DNA from: Flavobacterium aerium
Lineage (GTDB): Bacteria; Bacteroidota; Bacteroidia; Flavobacteriales; Flavobacteriaceae
DNA length: 64,000 nucleotides
Reading direction: 5' to 3'
Assembly (NCBI RefSeq): GCF_030766725.1
Contig: NZ_JARQWR010000009.1
Span: 124,001-188,000, forward strand
The notes beneath the pieces are model-generated. The model was not told the origin of the DNA, searched no databases, and worked only from the letters and a program-made list of their open reading frames with translations. The stretch's first letter is position 1; the number at the start of each line of letters is the position of its first letter. Below are positions 1-8,243 of the stretch, piece by piece. The translations under genes and the position numbers were made by a program.

Positions 1-332
1 TGACTGAGACTGGTATATTCAACATTAAGGATCACATACTTTAAATGGGGTAAGGAATCAATGTGCTTGTGGAATAATAATTCATCAAAGTATAGCGATT
101 GGCTAATGTTTGAAATATTGAAAGTTTTAGGTGTGAAAAAATCAGGATTTAATCCATAAAAGGTATGTGAATTACCAAAAATAAGGACCTCGTTATTCTT
201 ATAATTATTCTGAATATTTTTATTCTTTACCGTATAATTATTGGGAACAAATCGATAAAAAGATTCAACAAGCATTCCTACCATTAAAATGGGGATGATA
301 AAGAAGATTATTTTGGAGAGGAATTTTTTCAT
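1..332 (-). CDS. SGNH-hydrolase-like protein, N-terminal part (runs off window)
   Basis: About 110 codons are visible; the 3' end lies beyond the window edge. The gene starts with ATG at 332, only 3 bases after the MBOAT stop, so the two form one transcription unit. The protein opens with a basic start and one hydrophobic segment (residues about 5-23), read as a membrane anchor or uncleaved signal. A short tail then leads to a beta strand ending in IFGNSHTFYGLNP. That block resembles the GDS/GNSH first block of SGNH-fold proteins such as AlgJ/AlgX/DltD-type partners, which work beside MBOAT acyltransferases to move acyl groups onto extracytoplasmic polymers. The partner role is inferred from family knowledge and gene order. 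The catalytic residues lie mostly outside the window, so whether it is an active esterase or acyltransferase cannot be judged. Confidence 0.7.
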   Translation of the reverse strand, partial: MKKFLSKIIFFIIPILMVGMLVESFYRFVPNNYTVKNKNIQNNYKNNEVLIFGNSHTFYGLNPDFFTPKTFNISNISQSLYFDELLFHKHIDSLPHLKYVILNVEYTSLS

Positions 333-335
333 TAA

Positions 336-1757
336 TTAAAATTGGAAATAAATAAATTTCTGTGTTTCACCCGCAGCATAGAATACCATAAAGATTACAG
401 CAAAATAGATGGAATAACGTACAGTTTTACTCTTAATGGAAGAAAGGTCTAATAAGTGATCCTTATGGCGTTGTAGCCATTCGAAAAACAAAAAGATAAA
501 CATGCACAAAATTAATGTTTTTGAAATAGCAGGTTTTGTAAATAATGATTCTGTAAACATAGTCTTGAAATACAACATAGCCTCAGAATAATTCTCGGCC
601 CTAAAAAATACTCTGGCTATGGTTAGAATAATGAACGTGCTACCTATGGCAATCCAATCGTAAAGATTGTTTAATAAAGCAGAAGATGAGGAAGGAATAT
701 TCTTCGTCCATTTTCTATAATAAATATATAGAATGTATAACAAAGCATGTATAAAACCATAGATTACAAAAGTAGCATCGGCGCCGTGCCATATTCCACT
801 AATGACAAATACGATGGTGAGGTTTCGCATTTGAATAAAATTTCCTTTCTTACTACCGCCCAAAGGAAAATAAATATAATCCCGAAGCCAATTGGAAAAT
901 GAAATGTGCCATCTTCTCCAGAAATCAGCAATGTTTTTGGCTAAATAAGGATAGTTGAAATTTTTGGTTAAATCAAATCCCAGAAGCTTAGCACAGCCAA
1001 TGGCAATGTGCGTGTATCCGCAGAAATCACCATAAATTTGGAAACTGAATAAAACAGCAGCAAAGAATAAAGTACTACCGGATTCGGTGGTGTAGTTCTG
1101 ATAGACCTGATCTACAATTTGTGCACAATTATCGGCAATAACCATTTTTTCAAAGAGCCCTAAAACGATCATTCTCATTCCATCTACAGCAGTATCATAA
1201 TTAAAAGTCCTTTTTGCAGCGATTTGCGGTAATAATTCTTCTGTTCTTTCAATTGGTCCAGCAACTAATTGCGGGAAGAAAGTAATGAAAAGGGAAAAAT
1301 TCATCAAATCGTGGGATGGAACGTTTTTTTGTCTATAAACATCGACAATGTAACTGATTCCTTGAAAGGTATAAAAACTAATCCCCACCGGTAATATAAT
1401 CTGTAAAGTATGGAGATTCATTACAGTTCCAAAAACTTTGAATAGGGAGACAAAGCTTTCAATAAAAAAATTAAAATATTTAAAGTAGCCGAGAAGTCCT
1501 AAGTTGACTAGAATACCCACCCATAAAATTAATTTTTTCCTGGAATGTGCTTTTGCGATGAATTGCGCGATGCTATAATTAAAGAGTGTGCTGAAAAGAA
1601 TGAGTAATAAGAATTTCCAATCCCAACAGGCATAAAAAAAGTAGCTGGCCACTAGTAATAGCATATTTTGAGTTCTCAAATTTTTATTGAAAACAAACCA
1701 GTAAAGTACAAATACTGTCGGAAAAAAAATAGCGAAATCGAGGGAATTGAAAAGCAT
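336..1757 (-). CDS. MBOAT family O-acyltransferase (AlgI-like)
   Basis: A 473-residue polytopic membrane protein of the membrane-bound O-acyltransferase family. It has the AlgI-type signature FWRRWHISFSNWLRDYIYFP (about residues 283-302) and the later SGIWHGADATFVIYG block, whose His is the conserved MBOAT catalytic residue. A hydrophobic N-terminus (MLFNSLDFAIFFPTVFVLYW) and about ten membrane segments match the family in size and layout. Members move acyl groups, often acetyl, across the inner membrane to exported polysaccharides or cell wall polymers; the acceptor cannot be told from sequence. The next gene downstream encodes an SGNH-like protein starting 3 bases after the stop, the usual pairing for these systems. 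Start is the first ATG at 1757, which gives the expected N-terminus. Confidence 0.93.
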   Translation of the reverse strand: MLFNSLDFAIFFPTVFVLYWFVFNKNLRTQNMLLLVASYFFYACWDWKFLLLILFSTLFNYSIAQFIAKAHSRKKLILWVGILVNLGLLGYFKYFNFFIESFVSLFKVFGTVMNLHTLQIILPVGISFYTFQGISYIVDVYRQKNVPSHDLMNFSLFITFFPQLVAGPIERTEELLPQIAAKRTFNYDTAVDGMRMIVLGLFEKMVIADNCAQIVDQVYQNYTTESGSTLFFAAVLFSFQIYGDFCGYTHIAIGCAKLLGFDLTKNFNYPYLAKNIADFWRRWHISFSNWLRDYIYFPLGGSKKGNFIQMRNLTIVFVISGIWHGADATFVIYGFIHALLYILYIYYRKWTKNIPSSSSALLNNLYDWIAIGSTFIILTIARVFFRAENYSEAMLYFKTMFTESLFTKPAISKTLILCMFIFLFFEWLQRHKDHLLDLSSIKSKTVRYSIYFAVIFMVFYAAGETQKFIYFQF

Positions 1758-1788
1758 TTTTTGGACGGTTAATTCTGTATTAAACGAT

Positions 1789-1830
1789 AAAAGCGGTATA
1801 AATAGTGTTTAAAAATTTATACCGCTTTTT
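1789..1830 (-). terminator. Intrinsic terminator after polA
   Basis: An inverted repeat pairs AAAGCGGTATAAAT (from about 1790) with ATTTATACCGCTTT (from 1815) across an AT-rich loop of about 11 bases, with A/T runs on both sides. It lies between the polA stop at 1889 and the MBOAT start at 1757, so it most likely ends polA transcription. The symmetrical T-runs would let it work in both directions. Confidence 0.75.
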
Positions 1831-1888
1831 TATTGAGGATAATCCAAATAGATCTATTCTATGTCAATGGATTTGGTTTTTATCTATT

Positions 1889-4726
1889 TTAATGCGCTTG
1901 TAACCAATCGTTACCTTTTCCTAATTCAACTTCTAATGGAACATCCAATAAGAAAGCATTTTCCATTTCATGTTTAATCATCGGTTGAATTTTTTCTAAT
2001 TCTGTATTGTGCACATCAAACACAAGCTCATCATGTACTTGTAAAAGCATTTTACTTTTCCAGTTTTCTGAAATAAGACGTTTGTGAATATTAATCATGG
2101 CAATTTTAATAATATCTGCAGCACTACCTTGAATTGGAGCATTGACAGCATTTCGTTCTGCCGCACCACGAACTACAGCATTTTGAGAATTAATATCTTT
2201 TAAATAACGTCTTCTGCCTAATACAGTTTGTACATAACCATTTTCACGAGCCAATTCAATTTGTTCTTGAATATAAGCCTTTAATCGTGGATAGGTTTCG
2301 TAATAAGCATCAATCAATGATTTTGATTCAGCTCGGGATAAAGAAGTTTGATTACTTAATCCGAAGGCAGAAACACCATATATGATTCCAAAGTTGACCG
2401 TTTTAGCATGGCTTCTTTGCTCACGAGTTACATCGGCAAGTGCTACATTGAATACTTTTGCTGCTGTAGCGGCATGAATGTCTTCTCCTTTTTTGAAAGA
2501 AGAAATCATTTCAGGATCCTTACTTAAAGCAGCAATAATTCGCAATTCAATTTGAGAATAATCGGCAGCAACCAATGTATAATTCTCATCACGTGCAATG
2601 AATGCTTTTCTAATCTGGCGGCCTCTTTCAGTACGTATTGGGATGTTCTGTAAATTAGGATTATTAGAACTCAAACGTCCTGTTGCTGCCACAGTTTGCA
2701 TATAATCAGTATGAACACGTTTGGTCACTGGATCTACTTGCGTAGGGAGCGCTTCCACATAGGTGTTTTGGAGTTTAATTAAAGAACGCCAATCTAATAT
2801 TGCATTGACAATATCATATTCTGTAAGAGTTGATAAAATTTCTTCCCCTGTAGCATATTGACCTGTTTTTGTTTTCTTTTGTTTTGCACCACCAATCTTT
2901 AGTTTGTCAAATAAGACTTCACCCAATTGTTTTGGAGATGCAATATTGAACGATTCGCCTGCAATCTCGTATATTTTTTGTTCTAATATTTTGATGTCAC
3001 TACTTAACGCTTGTGAAAGTGATTTCAGAAAATCAACGTCTAAACGGATTCCTTCACGTTCCATATCGGCTAATACAGATACTAATGGAATTTCGATTTC
3101 ATCAAATAATTTTTTAGTTTCAGTAGCATCCAATTCACTAGAAAATAGTTCTTTCAATTGGAAAGTGATATCAGCATCTTCTGCTGCGTATTCTTTAATG
3201 TCTTCCAAAGGAACATCGCGCATTGATTTCTGGTTTTTACCCTTTTTACCAATTAATGTTTCAATAGATTGTGGACTATATTGTAAATAGGTTTCTGCTA
3301 AAACATCCATATTGTGACGCATATCTGGATTAATCAGATAATGAGCAATCATGGTATCAAAGAGTTTACCTTTTATAGTAATACCATAATTGGATAAAAT
3401 TTTGATGTCGTATTTTAGATTCTGACCAATTTTTTCAATTTTTTCATCTTCAAAAAATGGAATGAATTTTTCAATTAATGCTTTGGCCTCTTCTTGATTT
3501 TCTGGGAAAGGAATATAGAATCCTTTTCCTTTTTCCCAACTAAAAGAAATCCCAACCAATTCGGCATGTAATGCATTCAAACCTGTAGTTTCAGTATCAA
3601 AACAAACACTATTTTGTTTTAGCATGTTTTGAAGAAGCATTTTTATAGCCATATCACCTTGGATGATTTGGTAAAAATGATCTGTATTTTCTAATGTTTT
3701 GTAGAAACTATTTCGAGCATCTGCTCCATTTTCATCTACAGCTCCATCATTGCCGAATAAAGAAAACTGATCTTCATTCTTCACTGTTTTTTTAGCGGTC
3801 GTCGTATTTGTACTGGATGCTAGTGCTGATGTAGAACCTTCCGATTTGAATAAATTATCAAATTGTTCGGCCATTCTACGGAATTCCAATTCTTGAAATA
3901 TTGCATCTACTTTTTCAATATCTGGTCTAGATAATTCATAATCATCTTCATTGAAGGTAACATCACAATCCAGTAAGATTGTAGCTAGTTTTTTGGATAG
4001 AATTCCTTTTTCAGCATTCGCTTCAATGTTCTCTTTCATTTTTCCTTTGAGCTCATGAGTATTAGCCAAAAGGTTTTCCATACTGCCGTAGGTTGCTAAT
4101 AATTTTTTAGCTGTTTTTTCACCTACACCAGGCAATCCTGGAATATTATCAACAGCATCCCCCATCATTCCCAAGAAGTCAATAACTTGCTCTGGTCTTT
4201 CAATTTCAAATTTGGCCAATACTTCTGGAATTCCCCATATTTCAATTCCATTTCCCATTCGGGCAGGTTTGTACATGAAAATATTTTCGGAAACCAATTG
4301 GGCAAAATCCTTATCTGGAGTGACCATAAAAACCTGATAACCTTGTTTTTCGGCTTGTTTTGAAAGTGTACCAATTAAATCATCGGCTTCACAACCCGCC
4401 ATTTCTACAACGGGAATATGCATTGCTTTTAATAAGGCTTGGATATAAGGAACAGCGATTTTTATTGCTTCGGGAGTAGCATCACGATTGGCTTTGTATT
4501 CCGGGAATAATTCACTTCGTGAAACACTTCCGCCTTTATCAAAAGCTACTGCTAAATGATCTGGTTTTTCTCTTCGAATTACATCGAGTAAAGAATTCAT
4601 AAATCCCATAATGGCCGATGTATCCATCCCCTTCGAATTGATTCGCGGGTTTTTTATGAAGGCATAGTATCCGCGGAATATTAATGCATAAGCATCGAGA
4701 AGGAATAATCGTTTCTGTTGTGACAT
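1889..4726 (-). CDS. polA: DNA polymerase I
   Basis: A 945-residue family A DNA polymerase used in Okazaki fragment maturation and excision repair. An N-terminal 5'-3' exonuclease/flap domain (RLFLLDAYALIFRGYYAF at the start, GDAVDNIPGLPGVGEKTA about residue 190) is followed by a Ser/Thr-rich linker. Next come an apparently intact 3'-5' proofreading domain (VCFDTETTGL keeps the metal-binding DxE) and the polymerase domain (ADYSQIELRIIAALS, RSHAKTVNFGIIYG, QVHDELVFDV). The length matches the family. I place the start at ATG 4726 (MSQQKRLFLLDA): a longer reading to 4828 would run through the promoter and the preceding terminator and adds a non-conserved tail. Confidence 0.97.
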   Translation of the reverse strand: MSQQKRLFLLDAYALIFRGYYAFIKNPRINSKGMDTSAIMGFMNSLLDVIRREKPDHLAVAFDKGGSVSRSELFPEYKANRDATPEAIKIAVPYIQALLKAMHIPVVEMAGCEADDLIGTLSKQAEKQGYQVFMVTPDKDFAQLVSENIFMYKPARMGNGIEIWGIPEVLAKFEIERPEQVIDFLGMMGDAVDNIPGLPGVGEKTAKKLLATYGSMENLLANTHELKGKMKENIEANAEKGILSKKLATILLDCDVTFNEDDYELSRPDIEKVDAIFQELEFRRMAEQFDNLFKSEGSTSALASSTNTTTAKKTVKNEDQFSLFGNDGAVDENGADARNSFYKTLENTDHFYQIIQGDMAIKMLLQNMLKQNSVCFDTETTGLNALHAELVGISFSWEKGKGFYIPFPENQEEAKALIEKFIPFFEDEKIEKIGQNLKYDIKILSNYGITIKGKLFDTMIAHYLINPDMRHNMDVLAETYLQYSPQSIETLIGKKGKNQKSMRDVPLEDIKEYAAEDADITFQLKELFSSELDATETKKLFDEIEIPLVSVLADMEREGIRLDVDFLKSLSQALSSDIKILEQKIYEIAGESFNIASPKQLGEVLFDKLKIGGAKQKKTKTGQYATGEEILSTLTEYDIVNAILDWRSLIKLQNTYVEALPTQVDPVTKRVHTDYMQTVAATGRLSSNNPNLQNIPIRTERGRQIRKAFIARDENYTLVAADYSQIELRIIAALSKDPEMISSFKKGEDIHAATAAKVFNVALADVTREQRSHAKTVNFGIIYGVSAFGLSNQTSLSRAESKSLIDAYYETYPRLKAYIQEQIELARENGYVQTVLGRRRYLKDINSQNAVVRGAAERNAVNAPIQGSAADIIKIAMINIHKRLISENWKSKMLLQVHDELVFDVHNTELEKIQPMIKHEMENAFLLDVPLEVELGKGNDWLQAH

Positions 4727-4747
4727 AATAAAGATTTTGAATGGTTT

Positions 4748-4755
4748 CAAAAATA
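4748..4755 (-). promoter_or_regulatory. Probable polA promoter, -7 element
   Basis: On the minus strand this reads TATTTTTG, a full match to the Bacteroidota TAnnTTTG element, 21 bases upstream of the polA ATG. The -33 part is not clear and would fall next to the preceding terminator T-run. Confidence 0.55.
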
Positions 4756-4771
4756 CGAACTTATATAAGAA

Positions 4772-4806
4772 GAAAAAAGGTCGCTGCAAATTATTTGCAG
4801 CGACCT
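4772..4806 (-). terminator. Intrinsic terminator of the T9SS cargo operon
   Basis: A near-perfect inverted repeat has arms AGGTCGCTGCAAA and TTTGCAGCGACCT around a 3-base loop. On the minus strand it is followed by TTTTTTC. It lies 30 bases past the stop of the gene ending at 4836 and just upstream of the polA promoter, so it separates the two units. Confidence 0.9.
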
Positions 4807-4835
4807 CACGATAAACAAAAAAACGCAACTAACTC

Positions 4836-7800
4836 CTATTTCTTTATCACTTTTCTTATTATGGTTTGTCCATTTTCAAATTGAACATGTACCATGTAAA
4901 CGCCTCTGGCAGCAGATGATATATCAATTTGGTTTGAAGTTCCTTTTGAAACTAACTGCCCAATTTGATTGTAAATCTCTACAGTTTTAATTTCCTGAGT
5001 CGATTTTATATTTAGAATGTTATCTGTTGGATTAGGATAGATAACAAAATTATTTTGTTCAAATTCATCAATTCCTAAGCTACCAGCACTTACGTTGATA
5101 GAATAATCTTCTGTTTGTCCAAGGAACCATTCAGAAGGACAAGGCCTGTTGGTGAAATTACCCATTGTACTAGAAGGGTTGTAGTAAGTATGTACGATAC
5201 GCATACGTGTTGTCCCTATCGGCGCAGTAGCCGGTATAACAATGTTTGTTGTTAATTCTCCTGCTACAGTATAGGTTGCAATATTTCCGATACCTTGTAA
5301 AATACCTAAATCATACGCTTCACCTTCATCGAATACAAAATCCTTATTCCAGTCAATGTACATATAGCTTGATATTTGCTGTCCATCCGTTACACCCTTA
5401 ATGTTTACTGGGTATGTACCACCTTGTTGTACTTGTGCGGTAATTGTAGTGAAGTCTTCCATTAATGGATTTCCATTGATTGTGAAATCACTTGTGTTTT
5501 GAATGCCAGCAAAATTCACAGAGTATATAGGATATACATGTGGTGTTGTTACAGCAACATCATTACAATATGGATAAGGGAAACCAGTACCTGTTTGTCC
5601 AGAAATAGTAACCTCTATGGTTGCGGAAACGGCTGTATTTCCTACAGAAGTAGCTTTGATTTTTACGATACCGTTATTTATTGCAGTTACCAAACCATTT
5701 TCACTAATGGTAGCGGATTGAGAACCGCTTACAATAGACCAAACTACCGCTTGATTAGAAGTAGCGGGTGTTACAGCGGCTAATAATTGTAAAGTACCAT
5801 CATCGGTTGTTATTTTTGGATCAACATTACCTTGTGTTGTAATAGTGACTGCTGTAATTACAACAGGTGCAAAAGATTTAAGACAACGAATTGATGCTCC
5901 TTGACCACGGGGATAACCTGCTGTTGGGTTTACAATTGCATTACTGTAATATAATAATTTTGCTCCTGTACTACTTGGAGTATTACTCCAGTAAAAACCG
6001 CGTACTCCTACGAAATTCAATTCTCCAGTACCACCTCTGTTTCCGGCAATAGTTAATTTTAAATGACTGTCAAAAGCCGATTGAATATTGGTAATATTCT
6101 CGCCTGTTACGACTGCTTGCCACTCTTCAGGTGTTGGTAGTTTCCATTCATTACCTAGAGCTTTACAAGGATCACATCCGTCAGTTGCAGAAACGGCTGC
6201 GGCTGTTGCAGCTTGCCATGTGTCTGATAATACACCTTGATTCCACCATGCCGGTGTAGGAGTAAGGAAGTGGTTGTTTCCGCCATTTAATCCTGAAGGA
6301 TTATTCGGAAATAGACCATTTACTTGTGCTGTTGAATTTCTCACTTGGTGTTTGTCATCCCAACGTCCCCATTGAAATAAATCTCCATAAGCTAACTCAT
6401 CATTAGACATCGTAGCGGTTTTACTACTTCCAAGATTTTGTTGTAACCAAACGTTTCCGTCGGCTGCACGAACAGTTGCATATTGTACTGTTGTTCCATT
6501 ATAGGTAAAGCTAATACAACCTGTATCTCCTACGTTTGGTCCTGGTTCTCCAGCACATGGTGGAGTAGAAGCCAATATATTGATTGTGTAATCTTCTGTT
6601 TGACCTGCACGTAAAGTAGTGTCACAAGGGCTGTTGATGCTGTTCGGTGCTTGTGGATTGCTATAGCTTGCCACATTTGTATTTTTTACAATACGCATTT
6701 TTGTACTTCCAGCTGTAGTGCCTTCTGGCACGATGATGTTGCCCGTAATTGTATGCGCATTAAAAGGATTTGCCGCAGCAAGACGTCCTAGGTAAAATGA
6801 TTCTCCCGGATCACTTAAATTACCATTTTTATTCCAATCGATATAAACCATTACATCACTTTCAAAAGTACTAGAAGCACCTTTTACAGCAATTGGATAA
6901 GTTTGACCTGCTGTAAGATCTGTTGAAATACTTGTGAAATCCTCATATATAGGTGTAGTTCCAGATTGAGATGGAGAAGTATTATTGATTGTACCTAAAG
7001 TAACATTCATAATCATGTTTCCATCGGCATTGTATTCAAATACTGGAAGACAATCCAAAGCGGGTGTTTTATTGATGTAAATTTTAGAGTAAGCTGTACT
7101 ACCTTCAAATCCCATTATAATTAAATCCAAGTCACCATCATGATCTACATCTTTGAACTCTGCTTTAGACATGTTTAGCCCCATGACAACAGCGCTGTTT
7201 TCCAAGTCTTCAGTGAAATCTAAATTTCCATTATTCTTGTAAAATTTAGCATGGTTACCATTGTTGTTGTTTCCAATTACAAAAATATCCATTAGTCCAT
7301 CTTTGTTATAGTCAATCCAACGCGAAGCTCCTGTAGAAGAAGGAAGAATATTGGTGTCTGCTAATGTGAAATTAGCACTTCCATCATTAGTGTACACATT
7401 TACACTCGCTAATTCTGTAGGATGTAAGCCAGACAGTAATAAATCAGGATGATTATCGCCATTGATATCTGCTACATCAATAGAAGAAAAATATAGATTC
7501 TTTAAAGAAGTCGTTTTTTCTTCAAACAAGAAATTACCTTGATTGATATAAAGAACGGTTTGTGGTTGATAAGCATTATTAAACCCTGTTATTAATAAAT
7601 CAAATAAACCATCACCATTAGCATCAAATATTTTAGTTGCACTAAAATAAGTTCCCGCTAAACTAAGTTGTTGTTCTGTAAAATGACCTGTATTGTCTTG
7701 AGAATATAGTTTAGTAATGTTGGTGTTTCCACTTCCACTTCTACCGTTTATTAATAAATCGACAAAACCGTCATTGTTAAGGTCTTTTGCCTGAATAGAT

Positions 7801-8243
7801 CCGTAAGTTACAGGGCTAATATTTGAAACATTATCGGCGATATAAAATGTACCATCTCCGTTATTGTTGTAGTGGATTTCAAATACGTCAATGTTAGTTC
7901 CGTTTTCTGTTTTTGTGCCAGAAATTACAATGTCGTCGTAACCATCACTATTAATATCTGCAATTGCCACAGAAGAGTACATCAGTTGGCTGATGTGGTG
8001 TGTTATGTCTTCAGATAAAACACCATTAGTGTTTTTATAAAATTTTGTTGTACCAGAATATCCTGGTTTGGCCCCGGTTAATAGAAGCTCAGGAAAAGTG
8101 TCATTATTGACATCTATCCAGGCGCAATCGCCATAGAATACGCCTTGTAGTGTTGTCGCAGTGCTTTCTTCAAATACCGCTTGGGCATTTGAAGCAAAGA
8201 CGCTCAACAAGGAGGCGTAAATAAAGGGTAATTTTAATTTCAT
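4836..8243 (-). CDS. Secreted FG-GAP/VCBS, GEVED, FISUMP and Big_2 protein with type IX sorting domain
   Basis: A 1135-residue modular secreted protein. A signal peptide ends near residue 22 (SNAQA). FG-GAP/VCBS repeats (about 25-395) carry calcium-type loops such as DINSDGYDD, DLNNDGFVD and DINGDNHPD. A GEVED domain follows (YIDWNKNGNLSDPGES, ending GQTEDYTI). Next is a FISUMP-like domain (about 590-800: DGNVWLQQNLG, WKLPTPEEW, RGFYWSNTPS, SIRCLK), then a bacterial Ig-like Big_2 domain and a second GEVED domain (YIDWNKDFVFDEGEA). The last 75 residues form a type A type IX secretion domain (VIYPNPTDNILNIKS, ending VIRKVIKK-like). Export by the T9SS and cell-surface attachment or release are inferred from the tail. 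The ligand is unknown. Its ATG overlaps the TGA of the preceding gene by 4 bases, so the two are probably translationally coupled. Confidence 0.92.
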   Translation of the reverse strand: MKLKLPFIYASLLSVFASNAQAVFEESTATTLQGVFYGDCAWIDVNNDTFPELLLTGAKPGYSGTTKFYKNTNGVLSEDITHHISQLMYSSVAIADINSDGYDDIVISGTKTENGTNIDVFEIHYNNNGDGTFYIADNVSNISPVTYGSIQAKDLNNDGFVDLLINGRSGSGNTNITKLYSQDNTGHFTEQQLSLAGTYFSATKIFDANGDGLFDLLITGFNNAYQPQTVLYINQGNFLFEEKTTSLKNLYFSSIDVADINGDNHPDLLLSGLHPTELASVNVYTNDGSANFTLADTNILPSSTGASRWIDYNKDGLMDIFVIGNNNNGNHAKFYKNNGNLDFTEDLENSAVVMGLNMSKAEFKDVDHDGDLDLIIMGFEGSTAYSKIYINKTPALDCLPVFEYNADGNMIMNVTLGTINNTSPSQSGTTPIYEDFTSISTDLTAGQTYPIAVKGASSTFESDVMVYIDWNKNGNLSDPGESFYLGRLAAANPFNAHTITGNIIVPEGTTAGSTKMRIVKNTNVASYSNPQAPNSINSPCDTTLRAGQTEDYTINILASTPPCAGEPGPNVGDTGCISFTYNGTTVQYATVRAADGNVWLQQNLGSSKTATMSNDELAYGDLFQWGRWDDKHQVRNSTAQVNGLFPNNPSGLNGGNNHFLTPTPAWWNQGVLSDTWQAATAAAVSATDGCDPCKALGNEWKLPTPEEWQAVVTGENITNIQSAFDSHLKLTIAGNRGGTGELNFVGVRGFYWSNTPSSTGAKLLYYSNAIVNPTAGYPRGQGASIRCLKSFAPVVITAVTITTQGNVDPKITTDDGTLQLLAAVTPATSNQAVVWSIVSGSQSATISENGLVTAINNGIVKIKATSVGNTAVSATIEVTISGQTGTGFPYPYCNDVAVTTPHVYPIYSVNFAGIQNTSDFTINGNPLMEDFTTITAQVQQGGTYPVNIKGVTDGQQISSYMYIDWNKDFVFDEGEAYDLGILQGIGNIATYTVAGELTTNIVIPATAPIGTTRMRIVHTYYNPSSTMGNFTNRPCPSEWFLGQTEDYSINVSAGSLGIDEFEQNNFVIYPNPTDNILNIKSTQEIKTVEIYNQIGQLVSKGTSNQIDISSAARGVYMVHVQFENGQTIIRKVIKK

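Noticed and set aside
2904..3290. Open frame of 128 codons on the plus strand inside polA
   Set aside because: It is the shadow of conserved polA coding sequence and shows no recognisable domain; the same applies to the many opposite-strand frames inside infB, maeB, sprA, the DUF2723 genes and others.
4727..4828. N-terminal extension of polA
   Set aside because: It would translate through the promoter element and the preceding hairpin, and the family N-terminus begins at 4726.
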